Positions 27,450 through 36,887 of a DNA stretch of 64,000 bases are shown here, piece after piece. The notes under the pieces were generated by a model. It was not told where the DNA came from. It saw only the letters and a list, made by a program, of their open reading frames with translations, and searched no databases. The DNA is taken from contig RQOG01000072.1 of assembly GCA_003854985.1 (NCBI GenBank), positions 39,820-103,819 on the forward strand, in the 5' to 3' direction. A program made the position numbers and the translations under genes. This DNA is from Calditrichota bacterium. Its GTDB lineage: Bacteria; Calditrichota; Calditrichia; Calditrichales; Calditrichaceae. Position 1 is the first letter of the stretch; every line of letters starts with the position of its first letter.

Positions 27450-28703
27450 TTAAAGAAGCTTCCGCAGGGTTTTTACATCAATCCCCAGCATTTTCGCTGT
27501 TTTAAGTTTGTTCTTTTTATTTAATTTATATAAATAACCGGCATAATCTTTTTTCATCTGTTCCAGCGAATGCTGATGTGCGGCAGATTTTAATAAAACT
27601 GATTCGGCTGAACCAATCAGCCATAAAGGTAAATCGCCGACTGATAAATTGTTCGGTTTCGGATAAAGCAGAGTTTGTACCAGATTATGAAGCTGACGGA
27701 TATTTCCCGGCCATGAAAAACCTTTCAGAATTTCATAGATTTCCGGTTCAACATCAGGCACAGGAATATTTAATATCTGAGCCTGAAGATTTAAAAAATG
27801 CCTGAAAAGAACAGGTATATCTTCAATTCTCTCTCTGAGGGGCGGAATATGAATTTCAATAGTGTTCAAACGATAATAGAGGTCCTGCCGGAAACGTCTT
27901 TCTTCCACGGCTTTATTAAGATTTTGATTCGTTGCCGCTATTATTCGCGCTTTGACCTCTACAGGCCTGTTGTCACCAAGAGGAAATAAAGATTTCTCAT
28001 CAAGGACTTTTAATAACTTCGCTTGCAGGAATGAAGATATTTCGCCAATTTCATCCAGTAAAATTGTACCGTCCTCTGCGGCTAAAAATTTGCCGATATA
28101 ATTATTATCCGCGCCTGTAAAGGCTCCCTTTTTGTAACCGAATAATTCCGATTCCAATAAATTTTCAGGAATTGAGGCACAATTGATATGCATGAATGGT
28201 TTCATCGATCTGGAAGATTGATTATGTATAAACCGGGCTAATTCCGTTTTTCCGGTTCCTGTTTCGCCGGTTAAAAGAATGTGTACATCCATATCCGCAA
28301 TTGTACAGGCCTGTTTTAATATGGATTTGAAATTATCGCATTCACCAAATAATTGGCTTCCTGTATTTCTATTTGGCGCAAGGGAAGGAAACTGGTTTAA
28401 AAGTAATTTTAAACCGTTTATCCCCTGATCGTTATATTCCAGGATAGCGTAAAATGAATTCGACAGGTTTTTTAACCGATAAACATTACCTAAACCAATT
28501 ATTAAAAAATCGGAAGCTGGTGGAAAAAGGAATTTGCCGGGAAAAGGATAATCAAGATCAATTACAACGAGATTAGGTTTAACTTTAGCAATCTGTGCAT
28601 GAATTTCGGGAACATCCTGGATAAAAAATATATGCTCCTGATTAAAAACCCGCTTAAGTTTTTTTCTTCGCTCTTTGTTTGGTTCGATAAATACTACAGA
28701 CAT
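27450..28703 (-). CDS. Sigma-54-dependent transcriptional activator with degenerate receiver-like domain
   Basis: The protein has 417 residues. Residues 1-105 resemble a receiver fold, but the acidic pocket reads IEPNKE and VVIDLDYPF. One Asp remains near position 49-51, so phosphorylation is doubtful. The AAA+ domain (about 115-345) has Walker A GETGTGKT (146-153), the sigma-54 loop GAFTGA (193-198) and Walker B ILLDEIGE. A short Fis-type helix-turn-helix ends the protein (KLKTAKMLGIDVKTLRKLL), a few residues shorter than usual. It is expected to activate sigma-54 promoters; the targets are unknown. It follows surA after 21 bases and precedes the GGDEF gene by 82 bases, so the same transcript may carry envelope foldases, this activator and a cyclase. 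Confidence 0.93.
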   Translation of the reverse strand: MSVVFIEPNKERRKKLKRVFNQEHIFFIQDVPEIHAQIAKVKPNLVVIDLDYPFPGKFLFPPASDFLIIGLGNVYRLKNLSNSFYAILEYNDQGINGLKLLLNQFPSLAPNRNTGSQLFGECDNFKSILKQACTIADMDVHILLTGETGTGKTELARFIHNQSSRSMKPFMHINCASIPENLLESELFGYKKGAFTGADNNYIGKFLAAEDGTILLDEIGEISSFLQAKLLKVLDEKSLFPLGDNRPVEVKARIIAATNQNLNKAVEERRFRQDLYYRLNTIEIHIPPLRERIEDIPVLFRHFLNLQAQILNIPVPDVEPEIYEILKGFSWPGNIRQLHNLVQTLLYPKPNNLSVGDLPLWLIGSAESVLLKSAAHQHSLEQMKKDYAGYLYKLNKKNKLKTAKMLGIDVKTLRKLL

Positions 28704-28724
28704 CAGACTGTCGGAATATTTTTT

Positions 28725-30008
28725 TCAGGAAAGGTCACGGACTTCAATATTTATTGTTTTTCTCATTTCCTGTATCCAATTCCTGTATTCTTTTTCCATT
28801 TTATAGTTCAAAGCCATTTGTTCTATTTGCTGCCAGTCATTTTCAAGATCCAATGGCCGCGGCTTATTTCTGGCTTTTAATAATACAATATGATAGCCGT
28901 ACTCTGTCCTAAAAGGATCGCTGACTTCCCCGGGTTTCAATTGATCCACTATTTCCTTAAACTGCGGTATTGCCATCCGGTTAGTCTCAAAAACTCCCAG
29001 GTTTCCTTTATCCTGACTGACATTTTCATCATCGGAGTTTTTAACTACCAGTTCGGAAAAATCACCGCCCTCCAGATACTGCTTCCTTATTTCTTTTAAC
29101 TCCTCAATCGTTCGGTTCTCATCATCTTCATTTGGCATCGTCTGAATCAATATGTGTTGCGTATGTACTTTTTCTCCTCGTCGTTCAATCATTTTAATTA
29201 TATGATAACCAAACTGCGTCTGAACAATACCTGAAATTTGTCCATCTTCCAACTGAAAAGCAGCCGCTTCGAATTCAGGCACAAAATCACCTCTGCTCAT
29301 TAATCCGAGATCGCCTCCGCGTTTGGCCGATGCCTGATCATCAGAATGCTCCATCGCTAATTCAGCGAAGTCCGCACCGGCATTAATTTGCTGCAAAACA
29401 CTCTCAGCCTCCTGATAGGCTTTTGCCTGGGCTTCAGCAGAAGGCTTAATTAATTTGAGTATATGAGCAATTTCAACGCTTTCGTTTCTAACCGGCAGAC
29501 TATCCTGGTACATTTCATAAAATTCCTCAACTTCACGTCTGGAAATTTTCATTGCCCTAAACTGCTCTGAACGAACCTTTTCAACCAGCATTTGTTCTTT
29601 AAGTATTTTTCGCGTATCCTTTCTGATTTTTTTCATTGAGCTGCCAAAAAGTGATTCCAGTTTATCCTCGGAACCCACCTGGTCAATCATGTAACGGATA
29701 CGTTGATCGACCTGGCTGTCAAGCATTTCTTCTTCGATGGTAATCGTATCTTCTTCCGCCTTTACCAGCATAAGTTTTTGATCAATCAGGTGTTCAATGG
29801 TTTGTTTTCGTAATTTTTCAACAATTTCCGGATTTTTTTGTGCATCGATTTTATTTTGCAGAATATAACTTTGCAGATACTGGTCAACTTCAGTTTTTAG
29901 AATAACCTCATTCCCCACAACAACCAGCACGCCCTCCACAAGCTGCTGTGAATAAGATATATTTAATAAAAAAGTTAAAACGATTATATAACTAAAAAAC
30001 CTCTTCAT
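28725..30008 (-). CDS. surA: SurA-like periplasmic peptidyl-prolyl isomerase
   Basis: The protein has 427 residues with a signal peptide (1-20, ends ISYSQ). The N-terminal SurA chaperone region (EGVLVVVGNEVILKTEVDQYL) is followed by two parvulin rotamase domains: about 170-275 (EIAHILKLI ... GGDLGLMSRGDFVPEFE ... QTQFGYHIIKM) and about 280-380 (HTQHILIQ ... KGNLGVFETNRM ... EYGYHIVLL). A helical C-terminus completes the SurA plan. It should chaperone outer-membrane proteins in the periplasm, which fits a genome coding for PorV-like, TonB-receptor and giant surface proteins. It is the last of three foldase genes in a row downstream of mfd, 23 bases after the preceding lipoprotein gene. Confidence 0.9.
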   Translation of the reverse strand: MKRFFSYIIVLTFLLNISYSQQLVEGVLVVVGNEVILKTEVDQYLQSYILQNKIDAQKNPEIVEKLRKQTIEHLIDQKLMLVKAEEDTITIEEEMLDSQVDQRIRYMIDQVGSEDKLESLFGSSMKKIRKDTRKILKEQMLVEKVRSEQFRAMKISRREVEEFYEMYQDSLPVRNESVEIAHILKLIKPSAEAQAKAYQEAESVLQQINAGADFAELAMEHSDDQASAKRGGDLGLMSRGDFVPEFEAAAFQLEDGQISGIVQTQFGYHIIKMIERRGEKVHTQHILIQTMPNEDDENRTIEELKEIRKQYLEGGDFSELVVKNSDDENVSQDKGNLGVFETNRMAIPQFKEIVDQLKPGEVSDPFRTEYGYHIVLLKARNKPRPLDLENDWQQIEQMALNYKMEKEYRNWIQEMRKTINIEVRDLS

Positions 30009-30031
30009 GCTTCGTGATACCTATCTTAAAT

Positions 30032-30868
30032 TTATTTTATTTTACTCAAATATGTTTGAATTTGAGCCTTTTGTTTTAATCCTTCCAGAAAACGCTCTAA
30101 TTCCGTATTACGGCGATCCGCCTGCAGCCTTCTTGTAATTTCATTTTTCACCTGTTCGATGCCTTTTTGAGTCCCTTCTTTCTGCCAGTCAATTAATTGA
30201 ATAAAATGATATCCATCATTCGTCTTAATCGGTTGAGAAACTGAACCGGTTTTTTGCCGGGTGAGCATTCGCATAATAATTTCAGGTAACCGGTTAGCTG
30301 CAATATAGCCGAGATCGCCGTTTGGTAATTCCTTTGTTGATTTTTCATTAAAGTAATATTTACGGATAATCTGCATTAAATCACCGGTTTCTGCAATTTC
30401 AGAAAAAATAGCCCGGTCAGACTGCTCGGTGAATAAATGAATAATATGGACTTCATCCGTATTGCGTATAAATTCGCGCTTATGTTCCCGGTAATACTCA
30501 TTAATGTCTTTTTGAGAAATCGCATAATCACGGTCCAGTTTCTGATTAAGATAGATTTGTATCAGCAGCGATTTCTTATAGCTATTGATTAAGTATTGTT
30601 CTTTGCTACCGAGTGAAAACCCTTCATTAAGAGCCGATTGATATATTATCTCGTTTTCCACCCAGGAATTAATAAGTTCTTTCTTAAGCGCGAAAACAAG
30701 ATCATCATCCAATCCTTCGGGTATACTGTACTGTAATTGTTCATTAAGCAAATATTGATCATTTACCTGGGCAACAAAATCGTTTGGCTGCTCAGTTTCC
30801 GAAGTGCATGAAGAAATTATAATATATAGAAAAAATATTTTCCATATATTTTTAAACACTTTGATCAT
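30032..30868 (-). CDS. Parvulin-type (PpiC) lipoprotein, single rotamase domain
   Basis: I start at the ATG at 30868, which overlaps the upstream stop as TAATG; an in-frame ATG at 30883 is possible. The product has 278 residues with a lipoprotein signal (IIISSCTSE), so it is probably anchored in an envelope membrane. A SurA-N-like helical part precedes one PpiC rotamase domain at about 140-235 (EVHIIHLFTEQ ... LPNGDLGYIAANRLPE ... TNDGYHFIQLIDW). The stop-start overlap with the preceding 569-residue foldase suggests translational coupling. It is likely a chaperone or isomerase for exported proteins. Confidence 0.85.
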   Translation of the reverse strand: MIKVFKNIWKIFFLYIIISSCTSETEQPNDFVAQVNDQYLLNEQLQYSIPEGLDDDLVFALKKELINSWVENEIIYQSALNEGFSLGSKEQYLINSYKKSLLIQIYLNQKLDRDYAISQKDINEYYREHKREFIRNTDEVHIIHLFTEQSDRAIFSEIAETGDLMQIIRKYYFNEKSTKELPNGDLGYIAANRLPEIIMRMLTRQKTGSVSQPIKTNDGYHFIQLIDWQKEGTQKGIEQVKNEITRRLQADRRNTELERFLEGLKQKAQIQTYLSKIK

Positions 30869-32577
30869 TAGATGGTATCCCATACTTTTTGATTAATGAC
30901 CAGAGGATATTCCTCTTCCAATTCTTTTTCCCACTGTTCTCTACGTTCTTTGTTTTTAACAGCGGCCAGTTTGGATTGAACCTGCGACTGAGCTTCTTCG
31001 TAAGCTTTATATTCTTTTTCAGTTAAGGCGCCCGTTTTGAAAACAACCCAGTTATTTCTGTATTTTACCGGACCGCCAACCGAATTCGGACCAACATTAA
31101 AGGCTTCTCTGCTTACCGTACCTCTGTGCGTTTTTTCTTTGTAACCAACATAGCCGCCTTTATCTTTATAGCCTTTATCGGTAGAATATTTTTTAGCTAA
31201 CTGTTCAAAATTTCTTCCGGATTTTGCCCAGCCTGCAATTTTTTTCGCTAACGATTCATCTTTAACATGTATTTCCCAAATTTCAATTTTCGGATTTCGG
31301 ACAAATTCTTCTTTGTGCTCTTCGTAATAGGCTATCTTTTCTTCTTCTGAAACTTCAACTTTATCATTAACCTGAACCTTTTGCACCTTTACCAGCATCT
31401 GCCTTTCTTGCACTTTATCCAATTCTTCAACGATATCCTTTTCCCGGTCATATCCGCGTTTTAACGCCAGATCTATAGCCGCAAAAAAGACACCCCGGTT
31501 ATCAACTACCTGCTTAAGCTGGTCCAAGTTTGAAATGCGCTGTTTAAATTGCGAAGCGATATTACCGAATTCATTGGCCAGCTTCCCCAACGTATATTCA
31601 CCGTTGTTCCAGCGGACTAATACTAAATTTCTTTCTTCTTCACTGAAAGCATCTTCTGTTATCGCTCCGGATGTTACAGATAGTTGATTGACGATCTCGG
31701 GAACCTGGTTAACATTAACCTCAACCACTTCAAAACCAATGGCATTCTTCAGTGAATCCGAATGCTTTTGCCATAACTTGCTGGCTTCCTGAGCTACAGA
31801 ACGGTACATGGTTCGTTTAATATTCATATATTCTTTTTCAAATGAACTGTTAGCCATTCGGGGATCGTCTCTTTTTTCTTCAAGCCTGATAATATGATAT
31901 CCGTATTGCGTTTCAACCGGTTCGGAAATCGCGCCGACTTCCATTGAAAACACAGCCTGGTCAAATTCAGGAACCATTCTTCCTTTGGAAAAATATCCGA
32001 GATCGCCTTTGTTGGCATCTTTCGATCTATCGTCCGAGTATTCTAAAACTAATTTAGTGAAATCCTCACCATTCTTTACTTTTTCATAAATCTGCGAAGC
32101 CAGTTTCAGCGCTTCTTCTTTAGAACGCTTCGCTTCTTTATTTGATGAGCCTTCGTAAGATATCAAAATATGGCTGGCTTTTACCTGTTCTTTTTGATTA
32201 TCGTAGTATTTTCTGATTTCCTCATCGGGTAATAACCGGTCTACGATTTCCCTTTCAAAATATTTGCTGTATAAAAAATTCTCTCTCTGTCTGGCAACTT
32301 CCTTTTGAATTTCTTCATCATCATCCAGATCAAGCGCATAAGCGTCGTTTAGTTTTTGTTTATTAAGAACAATAGGTTTAAGCGTATTCATTTTAGTCGC
32401 AGAGTCTATAGTTGTTGTGGATAATCTATTCTGAAATCTTTTCTGTAATTCCTCCATAAATACATCTTTGGATATTTCGAATTTCCCTACTTTACCGATC
32501 GCATCATCCGACATACCGCAACTGTTCCATAATATAGCATTAATTAATAAAGAAATAATTACAAGCAGCTTTTTCAT
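30868..32577 (-). CDS. Parvulin-type lipoprotein with two rotamase domains
   Basis: The protein has 569 residues with a lipoprotein signal peptide (INAILWNSC). The first rotamase domain, at about 135-240, is well conserved (ASHILISYEG ... KGDLGYFSKGRMVPEFDQAVFSM ... QYGYHIIRLE). The second, at about 425-520, is more divergent (EIWEIHVKDE ... GGYVGYKEKTHRGT ... NNWVVFKTG), lacking the classical HIL motif, and may only bind peptide. A long helical region separates them. It sits immediately downstream of mfd (36-base gap) and overlaps the next foldase gene. It probably assists folding of envelope proteins. Confidence 0.88.
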   Translation of the reverse strand: MKKLLVIISLLINAILWNSCGMSDDAIGKVGKFEISKDVFMEELQKRFQNRLSTTTIDSATKMNTLKPIVLNKQKLNDAYALDLDDDEEIQKEVARQRENFLYSKYFEREIVDRLLPDEEIRKYYDNQKEQVKASHILISYEGSSNKEAKRSKEEALKLASQIYEKVKNGEDFTKLVLEYSDDRSKDANKGDLGYFSKGRMVPEFDQAVFSMEVGAISEPVETQYGYHIIRLEEKRDDPRMANSSFEKEYMNIKRTMYRSVAQEASKLWQKHSDSLKNAIGFEVVEVNVNQVPEIVNQLSVTSGAITEDAFSEEERNLVLVRWNNGEYTLGKLANEFGNIASQFKQRISNLDQLKQVVDNRGVFFAAIDLALKRGYDREKDIVEELDKVQERQMLVKVQKVQVNDKVEVSEEEKIAYYEEHKEEFVRNPKIEIWEIHVKDESLAKKIAGWAKSGRNFEQLAKKYSTDKGYKDKGGYVGYKEKTHRGTVSREAFNVGPNSVGGPVKYRNNWVVFKTGALTEKEYKAYEEAQSQVQSKLAAVKNKERREQWEKELEEEYPLVINQKVWDTI

Positions 32578-32613
32578 CTTTTCCTCCAGATTTGTTTTTT
32601 TAAAAGTCGAAAG

Positions 32614-35600
32614 TTAGTGATCATTCACTATGGTTTGCAATAATTTTTTACTAAACGATAATTGTTCGGTTAATGATTCACCTTTGATAGTTATTTCAAC
32701 ACCAAGCCTATCCTGATTTAAAAACTTAACCTGAGTCAAATTTTGCTTCATTAGCTTAGGAATATAAGAGCTAAAAAAATCGTCATCTTGCTGAGCCTGT
32801 TCGCTAAAAATCATTTTCAACCTGTTCCCTTTTTTAATAAATCTTTCCGAATACAGCCTTCCCGCCAGAACTTTTAATTCAATTGTCATTAAAAAGTTGA
32901 TTACCTGATCCGGGATTTTACCGTACCTGTCCGAAAGTTCTTCTTTCAATTCCTCAATCTGCTCAATTTCCGAGAAATTAACTAAACGATGATAAATGGA
33001 AATTCGTTCCAAATCATTTGGTATATATTCTTCAGGAATCAGCAAATCATAATCGGTATCAATTTTCGGATCCGTATAGGACTTACTTTTAAACTCGGGA
33101 TCACCGATGCTCTGTCCCTGTTTTATTTCCTTTACCGCTTCGTTAAGAATTTTACAATAAAGCTCAAAACCTACGCTTTGCACAAATCCGCTTTGTTCTT
33201 TGCCTAAAAGATTACCCGCACCTCTTATTTCCAGATCACGCAGCGCGACTTTATATCCAGAGCCTAACTCCGTAAAATCAAGAATGGCTCTTAATCGTTT
33301 ACGGGCCACTTCTGTTATTTTTTCGAGCGGAGGCGCTAACAAATAGGCATAAGCCTGGAGATTTGCTCTTCCAACCCTGCCCCGTAGCTGATATAGCTGC
33401 GAAAGACCAAATTTATCAGCTCTGTTAATGATTATCGTATTAACATTAGGTATATCAAGACCATTTTCAATAATCATACTGGCTACCAGGACGTCATATT
33501 TTTTGTGCATAAAATCAAACATTACTTTTTCCAGACGTCTTTCGGGTAACTGACCATGTCCCGTAACTATTCTTGCTTCCGGCACAATTTGTTGAATAGT
33601 TTCCCGCATTGTTTCGATGGTTTCAACTCGGTTATGAACAAAATAAACCTGACCTTCACGGTCTAATTCACGACGGATGATTTCCCGTAACTTGTCCTGA
33701 TTCCAATAAATAATTTCCGTATGGACGGGAAGCCTGTTTCGCGGCGGCGTATCAATGTGAGACAGATCCCTGGCGCCCATCAGAGCCATATGCAGAGTGC
33801 GTGGAATCGGGGTTGCGGTCATGGATAAAATATCAACCGATAAACGATATTTTTTTAATTTTTCCTTATGCTTTACACCAAAACGCTGTTCCTCATCGAT
33901 AATCAGCAATCCCAGGTCTTTGAATTTTACATCATCGGATAAAAGCCGGTGCGTTCCGATAATGATATCAACTTTACCTTGTTCCAGATTTTCCAGAATT
34001 TGTTTTTGTTCCTTTTGTGAACGAAAACGATTCAACAGCTCAATCTGAACCGGGAATTCTTTAACCCTTTCACGGAAAGTCTCCAAGTGCTGAAAGGCTA
34101 AAATAGTTGTCGGAACCAGAACGGCCGCCTGTTTTCCATCCATGACCGCCTTAAAAGCAGCCCGGATTGCCACTTCGGTTTTCCCAAATCCGACATCGCC
34201 GCAAAGCAGTCTGTCCATTGGTTCGCTTTTTTGCATATCGGCCTTAACCTGACTGACTGACCTGAGCTGATCTTCAGTTTCTTCAAAAATAAAAGACGCT
34301 TCTAATTCCTTCTGCCAATGATTATCATCGGAAAATTCAAATCCGCCCGTTGCTTTTCTTCCGGCATAAATATTGATTAACTCCGAAGCGATTTTTTTCA
34401 GTGATTCCTTCGTCTTCTTTTTATTTCTTTCCCATTCAGTCCCGCCCAGTTTGGTAAGCTTCGGCAGACCACTGGCTTCCGTACTGTATTTCTGAACCCG
34501 GTTCAGCCTGTCAACTGTCACATAAAGGATATCATTATCCTGATAGATAATCTTTATGCACTCTTTTTTTACATCGCCGTATTGCACTGTCTCCATTCCG
34601 TGATATTGCCCGATTCCATAATCAATATGCACCACATAATCATATAACTTTAAGCCGGATAAAGATCTTATATATTCGCCATTCTTAAACCTTTTTAAGG
34701 TTTTTCGTTGTTTGAACCGTTTGAATATTTCGTGATCCGTTAATATCTGAATTCCGAGATCAGGAATTAAAAAACCGCCATGTAAAGACGGAACAATAAA
34801 TTTCCCGTTAAATGCCAGTTCTTCCTCGTCTAAGATTTCTTTTAGTCGTTCAGACTGGGTTTGATTGGTAAAAAGGATATAATAATGATTATGGTTAATT
34901 CCCGGTTTGTTTTTATTTATATACTGAATAAAATTTTTCAGACTGCCACTGAATTCCGGATGCGGCTGACTTTTAAAATCAACTGCCTGACCGGAATCAG
35001 CGGTAATTAAATTTGTATCGAGCTGATGAAAATTTTTAAAAACCGTACGGGCTTTATCTAACTTAAGATATCTAAGCTCCGGTTCATCTTCCTCGATATT
35101 GCTGTTCTTCAACAATTGGTATTTATCATAAGCCTGCACAAGCCATTTTTCGCTTTTTTCTTCAAACACCTGCCTGTCTTCAAAAAAGACAATAGTATCC
35201 TTTGGTAAATAGGAATCAATAAACGTTTTGGCTCTATCGCCCGCAATATTTGGCAATAGCGTTATTTCAGCTATATGGGTTTTAGATCTCTGGCTGAACA
35301 CATCAAAATATCTCATGGATTCAATTTTATCCGCATAAAACTCAACCCTGACAGGTTCTTCATAATTCCATGAATAGATATCAATGATACCGCCGCGAAT
35401 GCTAAAATCACCGGGTTTTTCAACGATATCAGTTCGTTTACAGCCTATATTATTCAGGTGTTCAATTAAAACATTAAACTTATATTCATTCCCCGTTTTA
35501 AGATAAATCTGATGGTCGACAAAGTCTTCGCAGGAAGGCAAAGCGCTGATAATTCCTTCGCAGGTTGAAACAGCGGCCCAAATCGGCCCGGATAACATAA

Positions 35601-35922
35601 CCTGAACCGCTTCCATGCGCAGGCCAATTAACGCCGGATTCGATTCCATTGGATCGTACGGTTCAAATTCAAGGGCAGGAAGATAACAAACGTTCTGTCC
35701 GCCGATTATTATTTCGAGGTCATCACGCATGCATTCTGCTGATTCCAGATCGCTGGCAATATATAACACCGGTCTTTTCAATACTTCGGTAATATAAGCG
35801 GCAATAAACGCCCGAAATGAACCTTTGACTCCCCTTAAATGCAGGGAGCTATTCTTTTGCAGTTGTTTTTCAATTTCAGCCAGTGCATTGAATTGAAAAA
35901 TTTTCCTGATAAGGTTGAACAT
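32614..35922 (-). CDS. mfd: Transcription-repair coupling factor Mfd
   Basis: The product has 1102 residues from ATG 35922 (an in-frame TTG one codon upstream is less likely; no strong ribosome-binding site is seen). It has the full Mfd architecture: a UvrB-like N-terminal module (ASDLESAECMRDDLE, GGIIDIYSW), the RNA-polymerase-interacting domain (YDYVVHIDYGIGQYHGMET), a RecG-like translocase with Walker A CGDVGFGKTEVA, box DEEQRFG, MTATPIPRTL, the translocation motif region (QLYQLRGRVGRA), and a C-terminal domain that normally masks UvrA binding. It removes stalled RNA polymerase at DNA lesions and recruits UvrAB. It lies 15 bases after a TPR gene and heads a run of foldase genes. Confidence 0.97.
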   Translation of the reverse strand: MFNLIRKIFQFNALAEIEKQLQKNSSLHLRGVKGSFRAFIAAYITEVLKRPVLYIASDLESAECMRDDLEIIIGGQNVCYLPALEFEPYDPMESNPALIGLRMEAVQVMLSGPIWAAVSTCEGIISALPSCEDFVDHQIYLKTGNEYKFNVLIEHLNNIGCKRTDIVEKPGDFSIRGGIIDIYSWNYEEPVRVEFYADKIESMRYFDVFSQRSKTHIAEITLLPNIAGDRAKTFIDSYLPKDTIVFFEDRQVFEEKSEKWLVQAYDKYQLLKNSNIEEDEPELRYLKLDKARTVFKNFHQLDTNLITADSGQAVDFKSQPHPEFSGSLKNFIQYINKNKPGINHNHYYILFTNQTQSERLKEILDEEELAFNGKFIVPSLHGGFLIPDLGIQILTDHEIFKRFKQRKTLKRFKNGEYIRSLSGLKLYDYVVHIDYGIGQYHGMETVQYGDVKKECIKIIYQDNDILYVTVDRLNRVQKYSTEASGLPKLTKLGGTEWERNKKKTKESLKKIASELINIYAGRKATGGFEFSDDNHWQKELEASFIFEETEDQLRSVSQVKADMQKSEPMDRLLCGDVGFGKTEVAIRAAFKAVMDGKQAAVLVPTTILAFQHLETFRERVKEFPVQIELLNRFRSQKEQKQILENLEQGKVDIIIGTHRLLSDDVKFKDLGLLIIDEEQRFGVKHKEKLKKYRLSVDILSMTATPIPRTLHMALMGARDLSHIDTPPRNRLPVHTEIIYWNQDKLREIIRRELDREGQVYFVHNRVETIETMRETIQQIVPEARIVTGHGQLPERRLEKVMFDFMHKKYDVLVASMIIENGLDIPNVNTIIINRADKFGLSQLYQLRGRVGRANLQAYAYLLAPPLEKITEVARKRLRAILDFTELGSGYKVALRDLEIRGAGNLLGKEQSGFVQSVGFELYCKILNEAVKEIKQGQSIGDPEFKSKSYTDPKIDTDYDLLIPEEYIPNDLERISIYHRLVNFSEIEQIEELKEELSDRYGKIPDQVINFLMTIELKVLAGRLYSERFIKKGNRLKMIFSEQAQQDDDFFSSYIPKLMKQNLTQVKFLNQDRLGVEITIKGESLTEQLSFSKKLLQTIVNDH

Positions 35923-35937
35923 CAAAATACGAAAATA

Positions 35938-36762
35938 TTAATTTTTGGACTTGTTTTTAACTGACAGCAATTTTTTAATTTCGCCGGTATATTTTCCATC
36001 AGGATATTTCTTTGTTAATTCCAGGGCATATTGGGTAAATACATCGTCCCGGCCCAGATAATGAAATGATGTCGCTACCATAAAACCAACGGTTTCTAAA
36101 TCAAAAAATTCATTGTCATAGGCAATTACGGTTTCGCACAGATTTATTGTTTTAAGATAGTCTTTTTTGTCAAAAGTTAAAAACGCCAGACCAAATAAAG
36201 CGCCTGCCTGCCTCTTTTTATCTTCTGTGTTTTCAAGAAGCTCTTCAAAGGTTTTTTCGCTGTCGGTAAAATCTTTAAGATAATATTGCGCAAATCCCTT
36301 ATAAAACAACAATGTTAGCCAATACTCTTTTTTATTCTGATAAAAATACCCTTCCACTTCTTTAAATACCTCAAGAGATTGCTGATATTTACAATTCTTA
36401 AAGTAAATCTTACCCAGTTCAAAAATAGAAATTTGCTGTTTCTCGGATGAACGTTCTATTTCCAGTGATTTTAACAGAAATTTTTCTGCCAGTTCCAGCT
36501 CATTCAAAGCAATATAACTGAATGCTTTAATACGATAAATTTCTTCCTTATTTTTAAATTCCGAATCCGTTTGCAGAACCGCATTTATACAGACAATTGC
36601 CTGTTCATATTTGCCCCATTTATAATAAGCCCAGGCCATCTCCAGGTAAAAAATTGCCTTTGTTTTGCTGTCTTCCGTTTCGTTAACCAGATGATTATAA
36701 ATATTTATGGCTTGTTCATAGTTACCGGAATCGTGTAATTCTCTTGCTTTTTCGATGGTCAT
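35938..36762 (-). CDS. TPR-repeat protein
   Basis: The protein has 274 residues with no signal peptide or membrane segment. It is built of about six TPR units (ARELHDSGNYEQAINIYNHL, EMAWAYYKWGKYEQAIVCIN, ELGKIYFKNCKYQQSLEVFK, GFAQYYLKDFTDSEKTFEEL, GLAFLTFDKKDYLKTINLCE) and a basic C-terminal tail. It is probably a cytoplasmic scaffold. It is the first gene of the mfd transcription unit and is separated from lon by a terminator. No specific function can be deduced. Confidence 0.8.
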   Translation of the reverse strand: MTIEKARELHDSGNYEQAINIYNHLVNETEDSKTKAIFYLEMAWAYYKWGKYEQAIVCINAVLQTDSEFKNKEEIYRIKAFSYIALNELELAEKFLLKSLEIERSSEKQQISIFELGKIYFKNCKYQQSLEVFKEVEGYFYQNKKEYWLTLLFYKGFAQYYLKDFTDSEKTFEELLENTEDKKRQAGALFGLAFLTFDKKDYLKTINLCETVIAYDNEFFDLETVGFMVATSFHYLGRDDVFTQYALELTKKYPDGKYTGEIKKLLSVKNKSKN

Positions 36763-36798
36763 AATTTTCCCAAAAAATATATTTTATAAAAGTTAAAT

Positions 36799-36825
36799 AT
36801 TATATTTAATAAAACAAAATGGCAA
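36799..36825 (-). promoter_or_regulatory. Candidate sigma-70-type promoter for the TPR-mfd operon
   Basis: On the minus strand TTGCCA (36820-36825) lies 15 bases before a perfect TATAAT (36799-36804), between the lon terminator and the TPR start. The spacing is short, so the -35 assignment is tentative. Confidence 0.4.
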
Positions 36826-36837
36826 ATTTACTTTAGC

Positions 36838-36867
36838 AAAAAAGGCACATCGTAAACCGATATGCCT
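36838..36867 (-). terminator. Intrinsic terminator after lon
   Basis: On the minus strand the stem AGGCA-(mismatch)-ATCG pairs with its complement across 36843-36867 and is followed by six T residues (36838-36843). It lies 21 bases after the lon stop. Confidence 0.8.
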
Positions 36868-36887
36868 CCGAATCAGGTAAGAAAATT

